Both the position numbers and the translations under genes were made by a program. The notes under the pieces were generated by a model. The model saw nothing but the letters and a program-made list of their open reading frames with translations, was not told where the DNA came from and did no database searches. DNA of 22,986 bases, from assembly GCA_035569235.1 (NCBI GenBank), contig DATMND010000196.1, forward strand, positions 1-22,986, read 5' to 3'. Positions 16,737-22,986 of the stretch are shown one piece after another. Source of the stretch: JAMXLO01 sp035569235. Lineage in GTDB: Bacteria > Pseudomonadota > Alphaproteobacteria > Acetobacterales > Acetobacteraceae. Position 1 is the first letter of the stretch. Every line of letters begins with the position of its first letter.

Positions 16737-18044
16737 TTACTGCGCCGGAACACGTGTCTCGGCTAGTTCCGCCTCAACCGCCGCGTTCACCGCGCCGAGT
16801 GTGCGCCTGATATCGGCCGCATCGTGCGCCAGCGAGACATAGAACTTGCTTTCGCCCTTCATGATGCCAGCTTCGCGCAAGCGGCGATTGAAGCGCCGCT
16901 GCATCTCGACATCGGCGCGCAGCATCGCGCGGTAATCCGACACATCACCCGCGGTGTACACGATGTCGAACAGCGGCGGCACGCCGATCACCTGCGCCGG
17001 CAGACCGGCCTTTTGCAGCATCCCGGAGATAGCCGCCATCAGTTCGCGCCCGGTCGCGAACACCTTCTCATAGGCACCCGGCCGCCGCAGGATCTCCAGG
17101 GTCGTCAGGCCGGCGACCGCGGCCACCGGGTTGCCGGACAGCGTGCCGATCTGCGTCAGGAACCGATCGTCGCCGACCTTGCCGCGATCGAACTGCGCCA
17201 TGATGTCCTCGCGCCCGGCGATGGCCGCCAACGGGAAGCCGCCGCCGATGATCTTTCCCAATGTGCAAAGATCTGGCGTTACGCCGTAGAATTCCTGCGC
17301 GCCGCCGTACGCAAAGCGGAACCCCGTGACGACCTCGTCGAAGATCAACGGAATGCCGTGTTCCGTGCATGCGTCGCGAAGTGCCTGGAGAAATCCCGGC
17401 TTCGGCGGCAGCAGACGCTGGAATGGTTCCACGATGACGCCACCGAGTTCGTCGTGGTGTTCGTGGATCAGGCTGACCGCCATCGCCGCATCGTTGAACG
17501 GTGCGATGATCATCTCGTCGCGGACGCTGCGCGGGATGCCGGGTGAGTCCGGAACCGCCTGCGGGAAGTTGCCGGGTCGCTTCGGTGCGAGGCTCATCAG
17601 GCTGTAGTCGCTCATGCCATGATAGCCGCCCTCGAATTTCAATATTTTGTCGCGACCGCGGAACGCGCGCGCGACCCGCATGGCGTACGCGTCGGCTTCC
17701 GTTCCGCTGCTGACGAAGCGTACCTTCTCGGCGCAGGGGACCGCATCGACGACGGCGGCGGCCAGCCGGATCCCGTGCTCGTTGTTGGCGAAGAACGTCG
17801 TGCCGCGCGGTACCTGTGCCTGCACGGCCGCCATCACGTCGGGGTGGCAGTGACCGATGAACATCGGGCCGGAGCCGAGCAGGAAATCGACATACTCGTT
17901 GCCGCTCATGTCCCAGACGCGGCCGCCGCGACCCTCACGGACCACGATGTCGGGCGGTAGGTTGCCGAAGCTGCCGGCGGGCAGAACGCGGCGCGCCAGC
18001 TCGATCAATTCCAGTTCCTCGTCGCCGCGCTTCAGTTCGCTCAT
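16737..18044 (-). CDS. Class III PLP-dependent aminotransferase (glutamate-1-semialdehyde aminomutase-like)
   Basis: 435 aa fold-type I aminotransferase. The PLP-binding region has SSGTEAD (112-118), GGYHG (139-143), D236-E237 in LIFDEVVTGFR, and the Schiff-base lysine K264 in TLGKIIGGGFPLAA. GSGPMFIGHCHPDVMAAV is the usual N-terminal substrate-site motif. Overall it is closest to the HemL-like branch, but it sits in an operon with a transporter and a GST-kappa-like isomerase rather than with haem genes. I therefore read it as an aminotransferase or aminomutase of secondary or catabolic metabolism, not as hemL. Its ATG lies 4 nt after the MFS stop, so the genes are coupled. Confidence 0.9.
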   Translation of the reverse strand: MSELKRGDEELELIELARRVLPAGSFGNLPPDIVVREGRGGRVWDMSGNEYVDFLLGSGPMFIGHCHPDVMAAVQAQVPRGTTFFANNEHGIRLAAAVVDAVPCAEKVRFVSSGTEADAYAMRVARAFRGRDKILKFEGGYHGMSDYSLMSLAPKRPGNFPQAVPDSPGIPRSVRDEMIIAPFNDAAMAVSLIHEHHDELGGVIVEPFQRLLPPKPGFLQALRDACTEHGIPLIFDEVVTGFRFAYGGAQEFYGVTPDLCTLGKIIGGGFPLAAIAGREDIMAQFDRGKVGDDRFLTQIGTLSGNPVAAVAGLTTLEILRRPGAYEKVFATGRELMAAISGMLQKAGLPAQVIGVPPLFDIVYTAGDVSDYRAMLRADVEMQRRFNRRLREAGIMKGESKFYVSLAHDAADIRRTLGAVNAAVEAELAETRVPAQ

Positions 18045-18048
18045 CGTG

Positions 18049-19275
18049 TCACTCCGCTTGCATCAATGCCACGCCATGTTCCCGGCGGCGCGACCGCCAG
18101 TCGCCGAACAGAACCATCAGCACGGTCAGTATCATGAAGCAGACCGAGCTATAGAAAATCCACCGCGGCTCGCCATTGTCCATCAGCCAGCCGCCCAGCA
18201 TCGGTCCAATCGTGCCGCCTATGTTGAAACCGGTGGTGACAATGCCGAAAGTCCGGCCTGCCATGCCGGGCGGCGCGGCGGCGCGCACCAGCATGTCGCG
18301 CGACGGCATGATCATGCCGGCGAGGAAGCCGGATGCCGCCATTGCCAGTACCAGGAACACGGCGCCGAGATAGACGGTGCCGATCGTGAAGGTGATGACT
18401 GCTGCCACGCCGAATCCTGCGGCGGCGACCTCGGCATGACGGCGCGTCGCATCGGCCACGAACCCGCCGGCGAGCACGCCAATCGCGGTGGCCATCAGAT
18501 AGGCCGACAGCGCGGCGTTCGCGACCGCGAACTGCACGCCGTACAGCGCCACCAGCGCCACGACGGAGAATGTCGTGATGGCGCCCGAGGACAGGCTGAG
18601 CAGGGCGAAGAATGCGGTCAGGCTGATGATCGCGGGCGACAGCAGGCTTGCCGCCGGCGGCCGGTCGGGCCCGCGGGGCGTGGTCACACGGTGACTCGCC
18701 GCCTGGTCCAGCCAGCGCGCCAGGAGCAGCGGGACGGCGACCGCGGGACCGAGCAGCCCGGCGAAGATCAGCGCGGCACGGAACCCCGCTGTGGTGGCGA
18801 GAAGAAGCATCACGGTTGGGGCGATCGCACCTCCGAAGAAGCCGGCGAACGTGTGAATGGAGAAAGCGCGGCCCACTCGCCCCGGATCGATGACCGAGCC
18901 AAGGATCGAATAATCGGCGGGGTGATAGACCGAATTGGCGACGCCGACGATCGCCGAGGCGCAGAGCAGCCACGAATACACGGGGAACACCCCAATCGAC
19001 CCGTAGGCGATGCCGGACAGGCAGAGGCCGGCGATCAGCATGCGGCGCGGACCGAAGCGGTCCACCGCATAGCCCATCGGCGCCTGCACCACAGCGGAGA
19101 CCACGTTGGAAATCGTGATCGCGAGGCCAAGTTCGACGAACCCCACGCCCATGCGCTGCGTCAGCAGATAGAGCAGCGGCGGCAGCACGAGGTAGTGGAA
19201 ATGGCTCACGAAGTGCGCGGCGGAGATCAGCCAGAGCGCCCGCACCTCGCTCCGTTTTCTTGTCTCGGACGTCAT
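18049..19275 (-). CDS. MFS transporter, 12 TM
   Basis: 408 aa major facilitator with about twelve hydrophobic segments. HFVSHFHYLVLPPLLYLL in helix 1 is typical of the FSR-like/uncharacterised MFS group. The loop 2-3 motif is GYAVDRFGPRRMLIAG (motif A, GxxxDRxGxRR). A second-half counterpart, GGFVADATRRH, lies in the later loop. A basic and polar loop around residues 195-215 divides the two six-helix halves. Substrate unknown; the neighbours suggest a small organic acid or amino compound. ATG 19275 is 36 nt downstream of the isomerase gene, and the stop is 4 nt before the aminotransferase. Confidence 0.92.
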   Translation of the reverse strand: MTSETRKRSEVRALWLISAAHFVSHFHYLVLPPLLYLLTQRMGVGFVELGLAITISNVVSAVVQAPMGYAVDRFGPRRMLIAGLCLSGIAYGSIGVFPVYSWLLCASAIVGVANSVYHPADYSILGSVIDPGRVGRAFSIHTFAGFFGGAIAPTVMLLLATTAGFRAALIFAGLLGPAVAVPLLLARWLDQAASHRVTTPRGPDRPPAASLLSPAIISLTAFFALLSLSSGAITTFSVVALVALYGVQFAVANAALSAYLMATAIGVLAGGFVADATRRHAEVAAAGFGVAAVITFTIGTVYLGAVFLVLAMAASGFLAGMIMPSRDMLVRAAAPPGMAGRTFGIVTTGFNIGGTIGPMLGGWLMDNGEPRWIFYSSVCFMILTVLMVLFGDWRSRRREHGVALMQAE

Positions 19276-19311
19276 GCCATCTCCATAGCCGATCCCGGCC
19301 TGGAGCGCGAC

Positions 19312-19920
19312 CTAGCCTCCGCGCGCCAGTTTCCGGTCGACGAAATCCAGCCGGTCCTGGCCCCAGAAGATCTCGTCGCCGATGACGTAGCTGGGCGCGC
19401 CGAACACGCCGCGACCCAGCGCGGCCTGGGTGTCGGCGGTGCGTCGCGTCGTCCAGCGCGGATCGGCGCCGAGCTTCATCACCGCATCGGCGTCGAGCCC
19501 GACCTCGGCGATCAGCGCGGCGAGCGTCGCCGGATCGCCCGGGTTCTTCTCGTCCTGCCACACAGCACGCAGCACACGGTGCGCCAGCGCGATGGCCGGC
19601 TTGTCCCCCATGGTTTCCCGGAGCGCGATCACGCATGGGGCCGAGAGTGTTTCGCTGGAGGGGAAAAATTTCGGCTGGACGTTGATCGGGATGCCGAGGA
19701 AGTCACGCCAGCGCTGCAGTTCCATCAGACGATAGGCTTGGCGCTGCGGCGCCCGCTTCGGCAACGGCAGCCCGCCCGAGGCAGGGAAGATGGTGCCGAA
19801 GTCCACCGGGTGGATGCGCAGCGTTGCGCCATGGTTGGCAGCCAACGCCTCGATGCGCGCGGCCCCCAGATGGGTCCAGGGCGAATTCAGCGACGCATAG
19901 TAATCGATATGCACGGCCAC
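19312..19920 (-). CDS. 2-hydroxychromene-2-carboxylate isomerase-like (DsbA/GST-kappa fold) protein
   Basis: 202 aa, the usual length for this family, which catalyses glutathione-dependent isomerisation in aromatic degradation (naphthalene pathway) and includes many of unknown substrate. HIDYYASLNSPWTHLG with Ser at 13 (from GTG 19920) matches the family's 'DYYFSLxSPWxYLG'; the serine replaces the thioredoxin cysteine and binds glutathione. GVFGAPSYVIGDEIFWGQDR is the conserved C-terminal cis-Pro-type and substrate motif. GTG 19920 is chosen because GGAGGAG lies 6 nt upstream and the product then starts like its relatives. ATG 19935 (five extra residues) contains that ribosome binding site; longer frames run through a repeat. 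First gene of the isomerase-MFS-aminotransferase operon. Confidence 0.9.
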   Translation of the reverse strand: MAVHIDYYASLNSPWTHLGAARIEALAANHGATLRIHPVDFGTIFPASGGLPLPKRAPQRQAYRLMELQRWRDFLGIPINVQPKFFPSSETLSAPCVIALRETMGDKPAIALAHRVLRAVWQDEKNPGDPATLAALIAEVGLDADAVMKLGADPRWTTRRTADTQAALGRGVFGAPSYVIGDEIFWGQDRLDFVDRKLARGG

Positions 19921-19942
19921 GTCGGTCTCCTCCATTCGTCCG

Positions 19943-20025
19943 TTCGTCATGGCCGGGCTTGACCCGGCCATCCACCCCGTCACTGTCATTGCACCGATGG
20001 CCGGGTCAAGCCCGGCCATGACGAA
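19943..20025. repeat. Palindromic repeat element, copy 2 (30-bp perfect inverted arms)
   Basis: Left arm 19943-19972 and right arm 19996-20025 are perfect 30-bp reverse complements around a 23-nt loop. The arms match copy 1 (5775-5854) over its 28 bp, but the loop differs. The element fills 83 of the 120 nt between the divergent isomerase and MBL-fold genes. Each arm has TTGACC (19959-19964 plus; 20009-20004 minus), a near-consensus -35 hexamer pointing at each gene; no good -10 is visible. Confidence 0.85.
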
Positions 20026-20040
20026 TCGAGGAATCCTGCG

Positions 20041-20892
20041 ATGCGATGGCGGATCGGCGACGTGACGGTGACGAAGATCGTCGAACTGGAGGTGACCGGC
20101 GGCAGTCGCTTCATCCTGCCGCAGGCGACGCGCGAGGCGATCCTTCCGATCGCGTGGCTGCGGCCGCATTTCGCCGATGAGGACGGCCGCCTGCGCATGA
20201 GCATCCACACCTTCACGGTGGAAACACCGACGCGCCGCATCGTCGTCGATACCTGCCTCGGCAACGACAAGCAGAACCGGCGCATTCCCGCATGGAACAA
20301 CCTGCAGGGTCCGTTCCTCGCGGACCTGGCGGCAGCCGGCTATCCACGCGAGTCGATCGATACCGTGCTCTGCACCCATTTGCACGTGGACCACGTCGGC
20401 TGGAACACGATGCTGGTCGACGGCAAATGGGTGCCGACATTCCCGCGTGCCCGCTACCTGATGGGACGCGTCGAATTCGAACACTGGTCACGCCCGCGCG
20501 GACGCGAGGACATGACCGCTGTGTTCGCCGATTCGGTGCAGCCGGTGTTCGACGCCGGGCTGGTCGATCTGGTGGAAACCGACGCGCGACTGAGCAATGA
20601 GATCAGTCTGATACCGACGGTGGGTCACACGCCCGGTCATGTCAGCGTGCGCATCCGATCGCGCGGCGAGGAGGCGCTGATCACCGGCGACTTCATGCAC
20701 CACCCCTGCCAGATCGCACATCCCGAGTGGGCGTCCACCGCGGATTCCGATCCGGAACAAGGGCAGCGCACGCGCGAGCGGATGTTCGAGCAATTGGCGG
20801 GCACGCCCGTGCTGGTGATCGGCACCCATTTCGCTGGAGCGACGGCCGGGCGGATCGTGCGGGATGGGGATACGTATCGGCTGGATGTGTGA
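20041..20892 (+). CDS. MBL-fold metallohydrolase
   Basis: 283 aa metallo-beta-lactamase-fold enzyme. The dinuclear metal site is complete: H113, H115, D117 and H118 in THLHVDHVGW, H200 in TVGHTPGHVS, D217 in GDFMHH, and H263 in GTHFAG. The layout (GDxMHHPxQxAxPEW, then ExLAGTPVLVIGTHF) is that of the group containing methyl parathion hydrolase and quorum-quenching lactonases; the real substrate is unknown and lactone or ester hydrolysis is only a guess. No signal peptide, so cytoplasmic. ATG 20041 has GAGGA 8 nt upstream, just past the repeat element. It is divergent from the isomerase operon. Confidence 0.93.
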   Translation: MRWRIGDVTVTKIVELEVTGGSRFILPQATREAILPIAWLRPHFADEDGRLRMSIHTFTVETPTRRIVVDTCLGNDKQNRRIPAWNNLQGPFLADLAAAGYPRESIDTVLCTHLHVDHVGWNTMLVDGKWVPTFPRARYLMGRVEFEHWSRPRGREDMTAVFADSVQPVFDAGLVDLVETDARLSNEISLIPTVGHTPGHVSVRIRSRGEEALITGDFMHHPCQIAHPEWASTADSDPEQGQRTRERMFEQLAGTPVLVIGTHFAGATAGRIVRDGDTYRLDV

Positions 20893-20893
20893 T

Positions 20894-21165
20894 GCCACAA
20901 AGAGCCACAAAGTTGGATCGTTGGCGATTCGCGCGTGGCGCTTTCAATTTTAGGACCCCCCGCGTGATAAGTGCTCCACGCGCAGCAACGATCGCACCTC
21001 CATCGTCATGGCCGGCGAAGGCAAGCCATCTACGTCTTTGCTGTGTGCCGGCGGCGAAGACGTGAATGGCGGGGTCAAGCCCCGCCATGACGATGAGGTA
21101 TGAGGCGCGTCCGAAACAGAGTCGGTTGTTTCTCGGCAGATCCTAACTCGGTGGCTCTCTGTGGC
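20894..21165. repeat. MITE-like composite with 26-27-bp imperfect terminal inverted repeats
   Basis: 20894-20919 read on plus and 21165-21139 read on minus align with 23 of 26 identities and one inserted base. Both start GCCACA, contain AGAGCCAC and end GGATC. The 272-bp unit starts one base after the MBL gene's stop codon, encodes no transposase, and contains a diverged copy of the ATGGC..GCCAT palindrome (21001-21095). No clear target-site duplication is visible. The terminal motif resembles a 'CACAGAG..CACAGAG' intergenic repeat known from many bacterial genomes (memory). Confidence 0.5.
21001..21095. repeat. Palindromic repeat element, diverged copy 3
   Basis: Outer ends CATCGTCATGGC (21001-21012) and GCCATGACGATG (21084-21095) are perfect reverse complements. 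The right arm (GGCGGGGTCAAGCCCCGCC) keeps its own internal hairpin with compensated changes relative to copies 1 and 2. The left arm has lost its internal symmetry (GGCCGGCGAAGGCAAGCC). Confidence 0.65.
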
Positions 21166-21211
21166 CTTTCTTCCTCGGTGATCTCCGTGTGAACCCATAT
21201 CCTTCCTTGCC

Positions 21212-22123
21212 TTACTTGATGCGGCCCATCGCGCGCAGGTTCTTCTCCACGTTGCCCATCATCCCGGTATACGGCTTGGCATTCGACATATCACGGATCT
21301 TGCCGATCTTGTCGGCCACCATCTCGATCGTCACCGGCTCCTCGGGATCGAACTGCACGCCCTCAGCGAAGAAGTACTGCACCCGCGCATAGTTGCCGGC
21401 GGTGGCGGCGATGATCTCGCCCGTTGCGTTGCATTCCTCGCTGCATAGCCAGGCGACAGCGGGCGAGACGAACTCCGGTCGCATGTATTTCGCCATATGC
21501 GGCGGCAACAAAGTCTCGGTCATGCGCGTGTTGGCCGACGGCGAGATCGCGTTGCACAGGATGTTGTACTTGGCGCCCTCGATGCGCAGCACGTTGATCA
21601 GGCCGACCACCGCCATCTTGGCAGCCCCGTAATTGCTCTGGCCGAAGTTCCCCACCGTGCCGGAACCCGACGTGGTGACGACGATGCGGCCGTACTGCTG
21701 CTTCCGCATGATCGGCCACGCAGCCTTGGTGCAGTAGACGGTGCCCATGAAGTGCACCTGCGAGGCGAACTCGAAGTCCTCCATGCTCATGTTGTTGAAC
21801 GCCTTGTCGCGCAGGACGCCGGCATTGTTCACCAGGATGTCGAGCCGGCCGAACGCGTTCACCGCGGTATCGACGATGTTCTGCGCACTCTTCATGTCGG
21901 CGACCGAATTGTAATTCGCCACCGCCTGCCCGCCGGCGGCCTTGATCTCGGCCACCACCTTGTCGGCGACCGAATGCTCGCCGCCGCTGCCGTCCACAGC
22001 GCCGCCCGGATCGTTCACCACGACCTTCGCGCCGCGGCTCGCGAGCAGCATGGCGTGCGAGCGGCCGAGGCCGGCGCCGGCGCCGGTCACGATGGCGACG
22101 CGATCGTCAAAGCGGATGGTCAT
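21212..22123 (-). CDS. SDR family oxidoreductase, MFE-2/HSD17B4 (3-hydroxyacyl-CoA dehydrogenase) type
   Basis: 303 aa. The Rossmann motif TGAGAGLGRS (13-22) and acidic/nucleotide region VVVNDPGG (35-41) are typical of NAD-dependent multifunctional-enzyme-2 SDRs. NNAG is at 99-102 and the catalytic set is S152, Y165 and K169 (SNYGAAK). The C-terminal 60 residues after ATGEIIAATAG form the extension found in the ~300-aa HSD17B4-like group, usually linked to 3-hydroxyacyl-CoA or steroid/terpenoid oxidation. The substrate is inferred from family only. ATG 22123 has AAGGGAC 7 nt upstream. It diverges from the flavin monooxygenase; a 12-bp palindrome lies between them. Confidence 0.92.
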   Translation of the reverse strand: MTIRFDDRVAIVTGAGAGLGRSHAMLLASRGAKVVVNDPGGAVDGSGGEHSVADKVVAEIKAAGGQAVANYNSVADMKSAQNIVDTAVNAFGRLDILVNNAGVLRDKAFNNMSMEDFEFASQVHFMGTVYCTKAAWPIMRKQQYGRIVVTTSGSGTVGNFGQSNYGAAKMAVVGLINVLRIEGAKYNILCNAISPSANTRMTETLLPPHMAKYMRPEFVSPAVAWLCSEECNATGEIIAATAGNYARVQYFFAEGVQFDPEEPVTIEMVADKIGKIRDMSNAKPYTGMMGNVEKNLRAMGRIK

Positions 22124-22166
22124 GGATTGGGTCCCTTCTGGTCGGATGCAGGAAGCGGGCGTATCC

Positions 22167-22178
22167 TACTGGCCAGTA
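22167..22178. promoter_or_regulatory. Perfect 12-bp palindrome, candidate operator
   Basis: TACTGGCCAGTA lies near the middle of the 73-nt divergent gap between the SDR and monooxygenase genes (44 nt from one start, 19 from the other). On the minus strand it falls within the 17-nt spacer after TTGAGA (22188-22183), a 5/6 match to a -35 box, but the hexamer at the -10 position is poor. The form and place suit a TetR/MarR-type operator controlling both genes; no regulator gene is in the window. Confidence 0.4.
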
Positions 22179-22196
22179 ACTCTCAAGGGGCCACCC

Positions 22197-22986
22197 ATGT
22201 CCTATCTACGCAGCGGCATCTTCCTGGCGCCGTTCCACAATCTGACCGAGAACCCGACGCTCGCAATCGAGCGCGACATGGAACTGCTGCAGCACATCGA
22301 CACATTGAACTACCACGAGGCGTGGATCGGCGAGCACCATTCGGGCGGCTTCGAGATCATTGCCTCGCCGGAGATGTTCATCGCCGCGGCGGCCGAACGC
22401 ACGCGGCATATCAGGCTTGGCACCGGCGTCGCTTCGCTGCCGTACCACAATCCGTTCATCCTGGCGGATCGCATGGTGCAGCTCGACCACATGACGCGCG
22501 GGCGCGCGATGTTCGGCGTGGGGCCGGGCGCGCTGGTGCACGATGCGCTGAAGATCGGCATCAAGGCCGGCGATCAGCGTCGCATGATGAACGAGTCGCT
22601 AGATGTGATCATGCGGCTGCTGCGCGGCGAGAGCGTCACCGAGAAGACCGATTGGTACAACCTTGTGGACGCGCAGTTGCAGCTTCCCTGCTACACGCAG
22701 CCGATCATGGAGATGGCGGTCGCAGCGTCGCGCTCACCGTCGGGCGCATTGGCGTCGGGGCGTCACGGCATCGGTATGCTTTCGATCGGTGGCACCAGCC
22801 CCGAAGCGATGGCGAAGCACATACTGAACTGGAGCCTTTACGAGGAGCAGGCGCGCCTCAACGGACACGTCGCGGACCGTAACAAGTGGCGGTTGGTGAC
22901 GCTGATCCACGTCGCCGAGACGCGCGAGAAGGCGCGGGAGAACGTGAGGTTCGGGCTGGACCCGTTCCGCGACTATTTCTCCGACG
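22197..22986 (+). CDS. LLM-class flavin-dependent monooxygenase (limonene monooxygenase-like), 3' end off the window
   Basis: 263 codons are present without a stop; family members run to about 360-390 residues, so the C-terminal third is missing. It is a luciferase-like (alpha/beta)8 barrel using FMNH2 from a partner reductase. HEAWIGEHHSGGFEIIASPE near 40-60, RHIRLGTGVASLPYHNPF, and MVQLDHMTRGRAMFGVGPGA are the conserved flavin and substrate-pocket motifs; the RRMMNESLDVIMRLLRGE helix follows. It reads like the limonene 1,2-monooxygenase/long-chain oxidase branch, but substrate is not determined by sequence. ATG 22197 has AAGGGG 6 nt upstream. Confidence 0.93.
   Translation, partial: MSYLRSGIFLAPFHNLTENPTLAIERDMELLQHIDTLNYHEAWIGEHHSGGFEIIASPEMFIAAAAERTRHIRLGTGVASLPYHNPFILADRMVQLDHMTRGRAMFGVGPGALVHDALKIGIKAGDQRRMMNESLDVIMRLLRGESVTEKTDWYNLVDAQLQLPCYTQPIMEMAVAASRSPSGALASGRHGIGMLSIGGTSPEAMAKHILNWSLYEEQARLNGHVADRNKWRLVTLIHVAETREKARENVRFGLDPFRDYFSD

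Larger units (their letters stand above)
20893..21211. other. 319-bp convergent intergenic region, MBL gene to SDR gene
   Basis: Nearly all of it is repeat: the MITE-like unit (20894-21165) and, beyond its right end, further purine/pyrimidine-skewed repeat-like sequence to about 21193 (CTCGGTGATCTCCGTGTG). No coding signal and no T-tailed hairpin was seen. Confidence 0.6.

Noticed and set aside
16737..18044. Calling the aminotransferase hemL
   Set aside because: The fold and motifs are GSA-aminomutase-like, but the operon context is transport and isomerisation, with no haem genes; the symbol would overstate the evidence.
17857..19962. 701-codon plus-strand frame across the MFS and isomerase genes
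   Set aside because: Longest frame in the window on that strand, but it spans two real minus-strand genes and is full of low-complexity Arg/His/Gly/Asp.
19312..20484. 390-codon form of the isomerase
   Set aside because: The extension is antisense to the MBL gene and passes through the palindromic repeat; GTG 19920 has a strong ribosome binding site and gives normal length.

Overview
This window looks like chromosomal DNA from a GC-rich alphaproteobacterium. The best guess is a Rhodospirillales/Acetobacteraceae-type organism. This rests on strong G/C bias at third codon positions, ispE directly behind a TPR lipoprotein and in front of tRNA-Gln, and intergenic palindromes of the 'ATGGCCGGG...CCCGGCCAT' kind often seen in Rhizobiales and Rhodospirillales. 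The taxonomy is inference; there is no marker gene such as rRNA.

Region 1 (1-7.5 kb, minus strand) is one tightly packed transport operon. In transcription order it is livG, livF, livH, livM, a periplasmic adaptor (MFP) lipoprotein, and an RND inner-membrane pump that runs off the left edge. It joins a branched-chain-amino-acid-type ABC importer, with no binding protein in the window, to a tripartite-efflux adaptor and pump through overlapping reading frames. Two palindromic repeats sit inside the operon between livF and livH.

Region 2 (7.5-9.9 kb) has a repeat-bearing gap with a possible membrane-protein gene remnant, a small secreted SnoaL/DUF4440-type protein (+), and a convergent two-PAS sensor histidine kinase (-).

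Region 3 (10-14.4 kb, plus strand) is housekeeping: ETF-ubiquinone oxidoreductase, a TPR lipoprotein, ispE of the MEP isoprenoid pathway, and tRNA-Gln(UUG) with encoded CCA.

Region 4 (14.4-19.9 kb, minus strand) holds, in transcription order, a 2-hydroxychromene-2-carboxylate-isomerase-like protein, an MFS transporter, a class III (GSA-aminomutase-like) aminotransferase, and then a membrane hybrid histidine kinase behind two small palindromes. A metallo-beta-lactamase-fold hydrolase diverges from this cluster at 20 kb; the gap between them is almost wholly filled by one repeat element.

Region 5 (20.9-23 kb) has a 272-bp MITE-like composite in a convergent gap, an SDR of the MFE-2/HSD17B4 type (-), and a divergent luciferase-like flavin monooxygenase cut by the right edge. 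A perfect 12-bp palindrome lies midway between these last two genes. I see no phage, CRISPR, toxin-antitoxin or transposase gene. Most other long open frames here, some over 500 codons, are antisense shadows caused by high GC.
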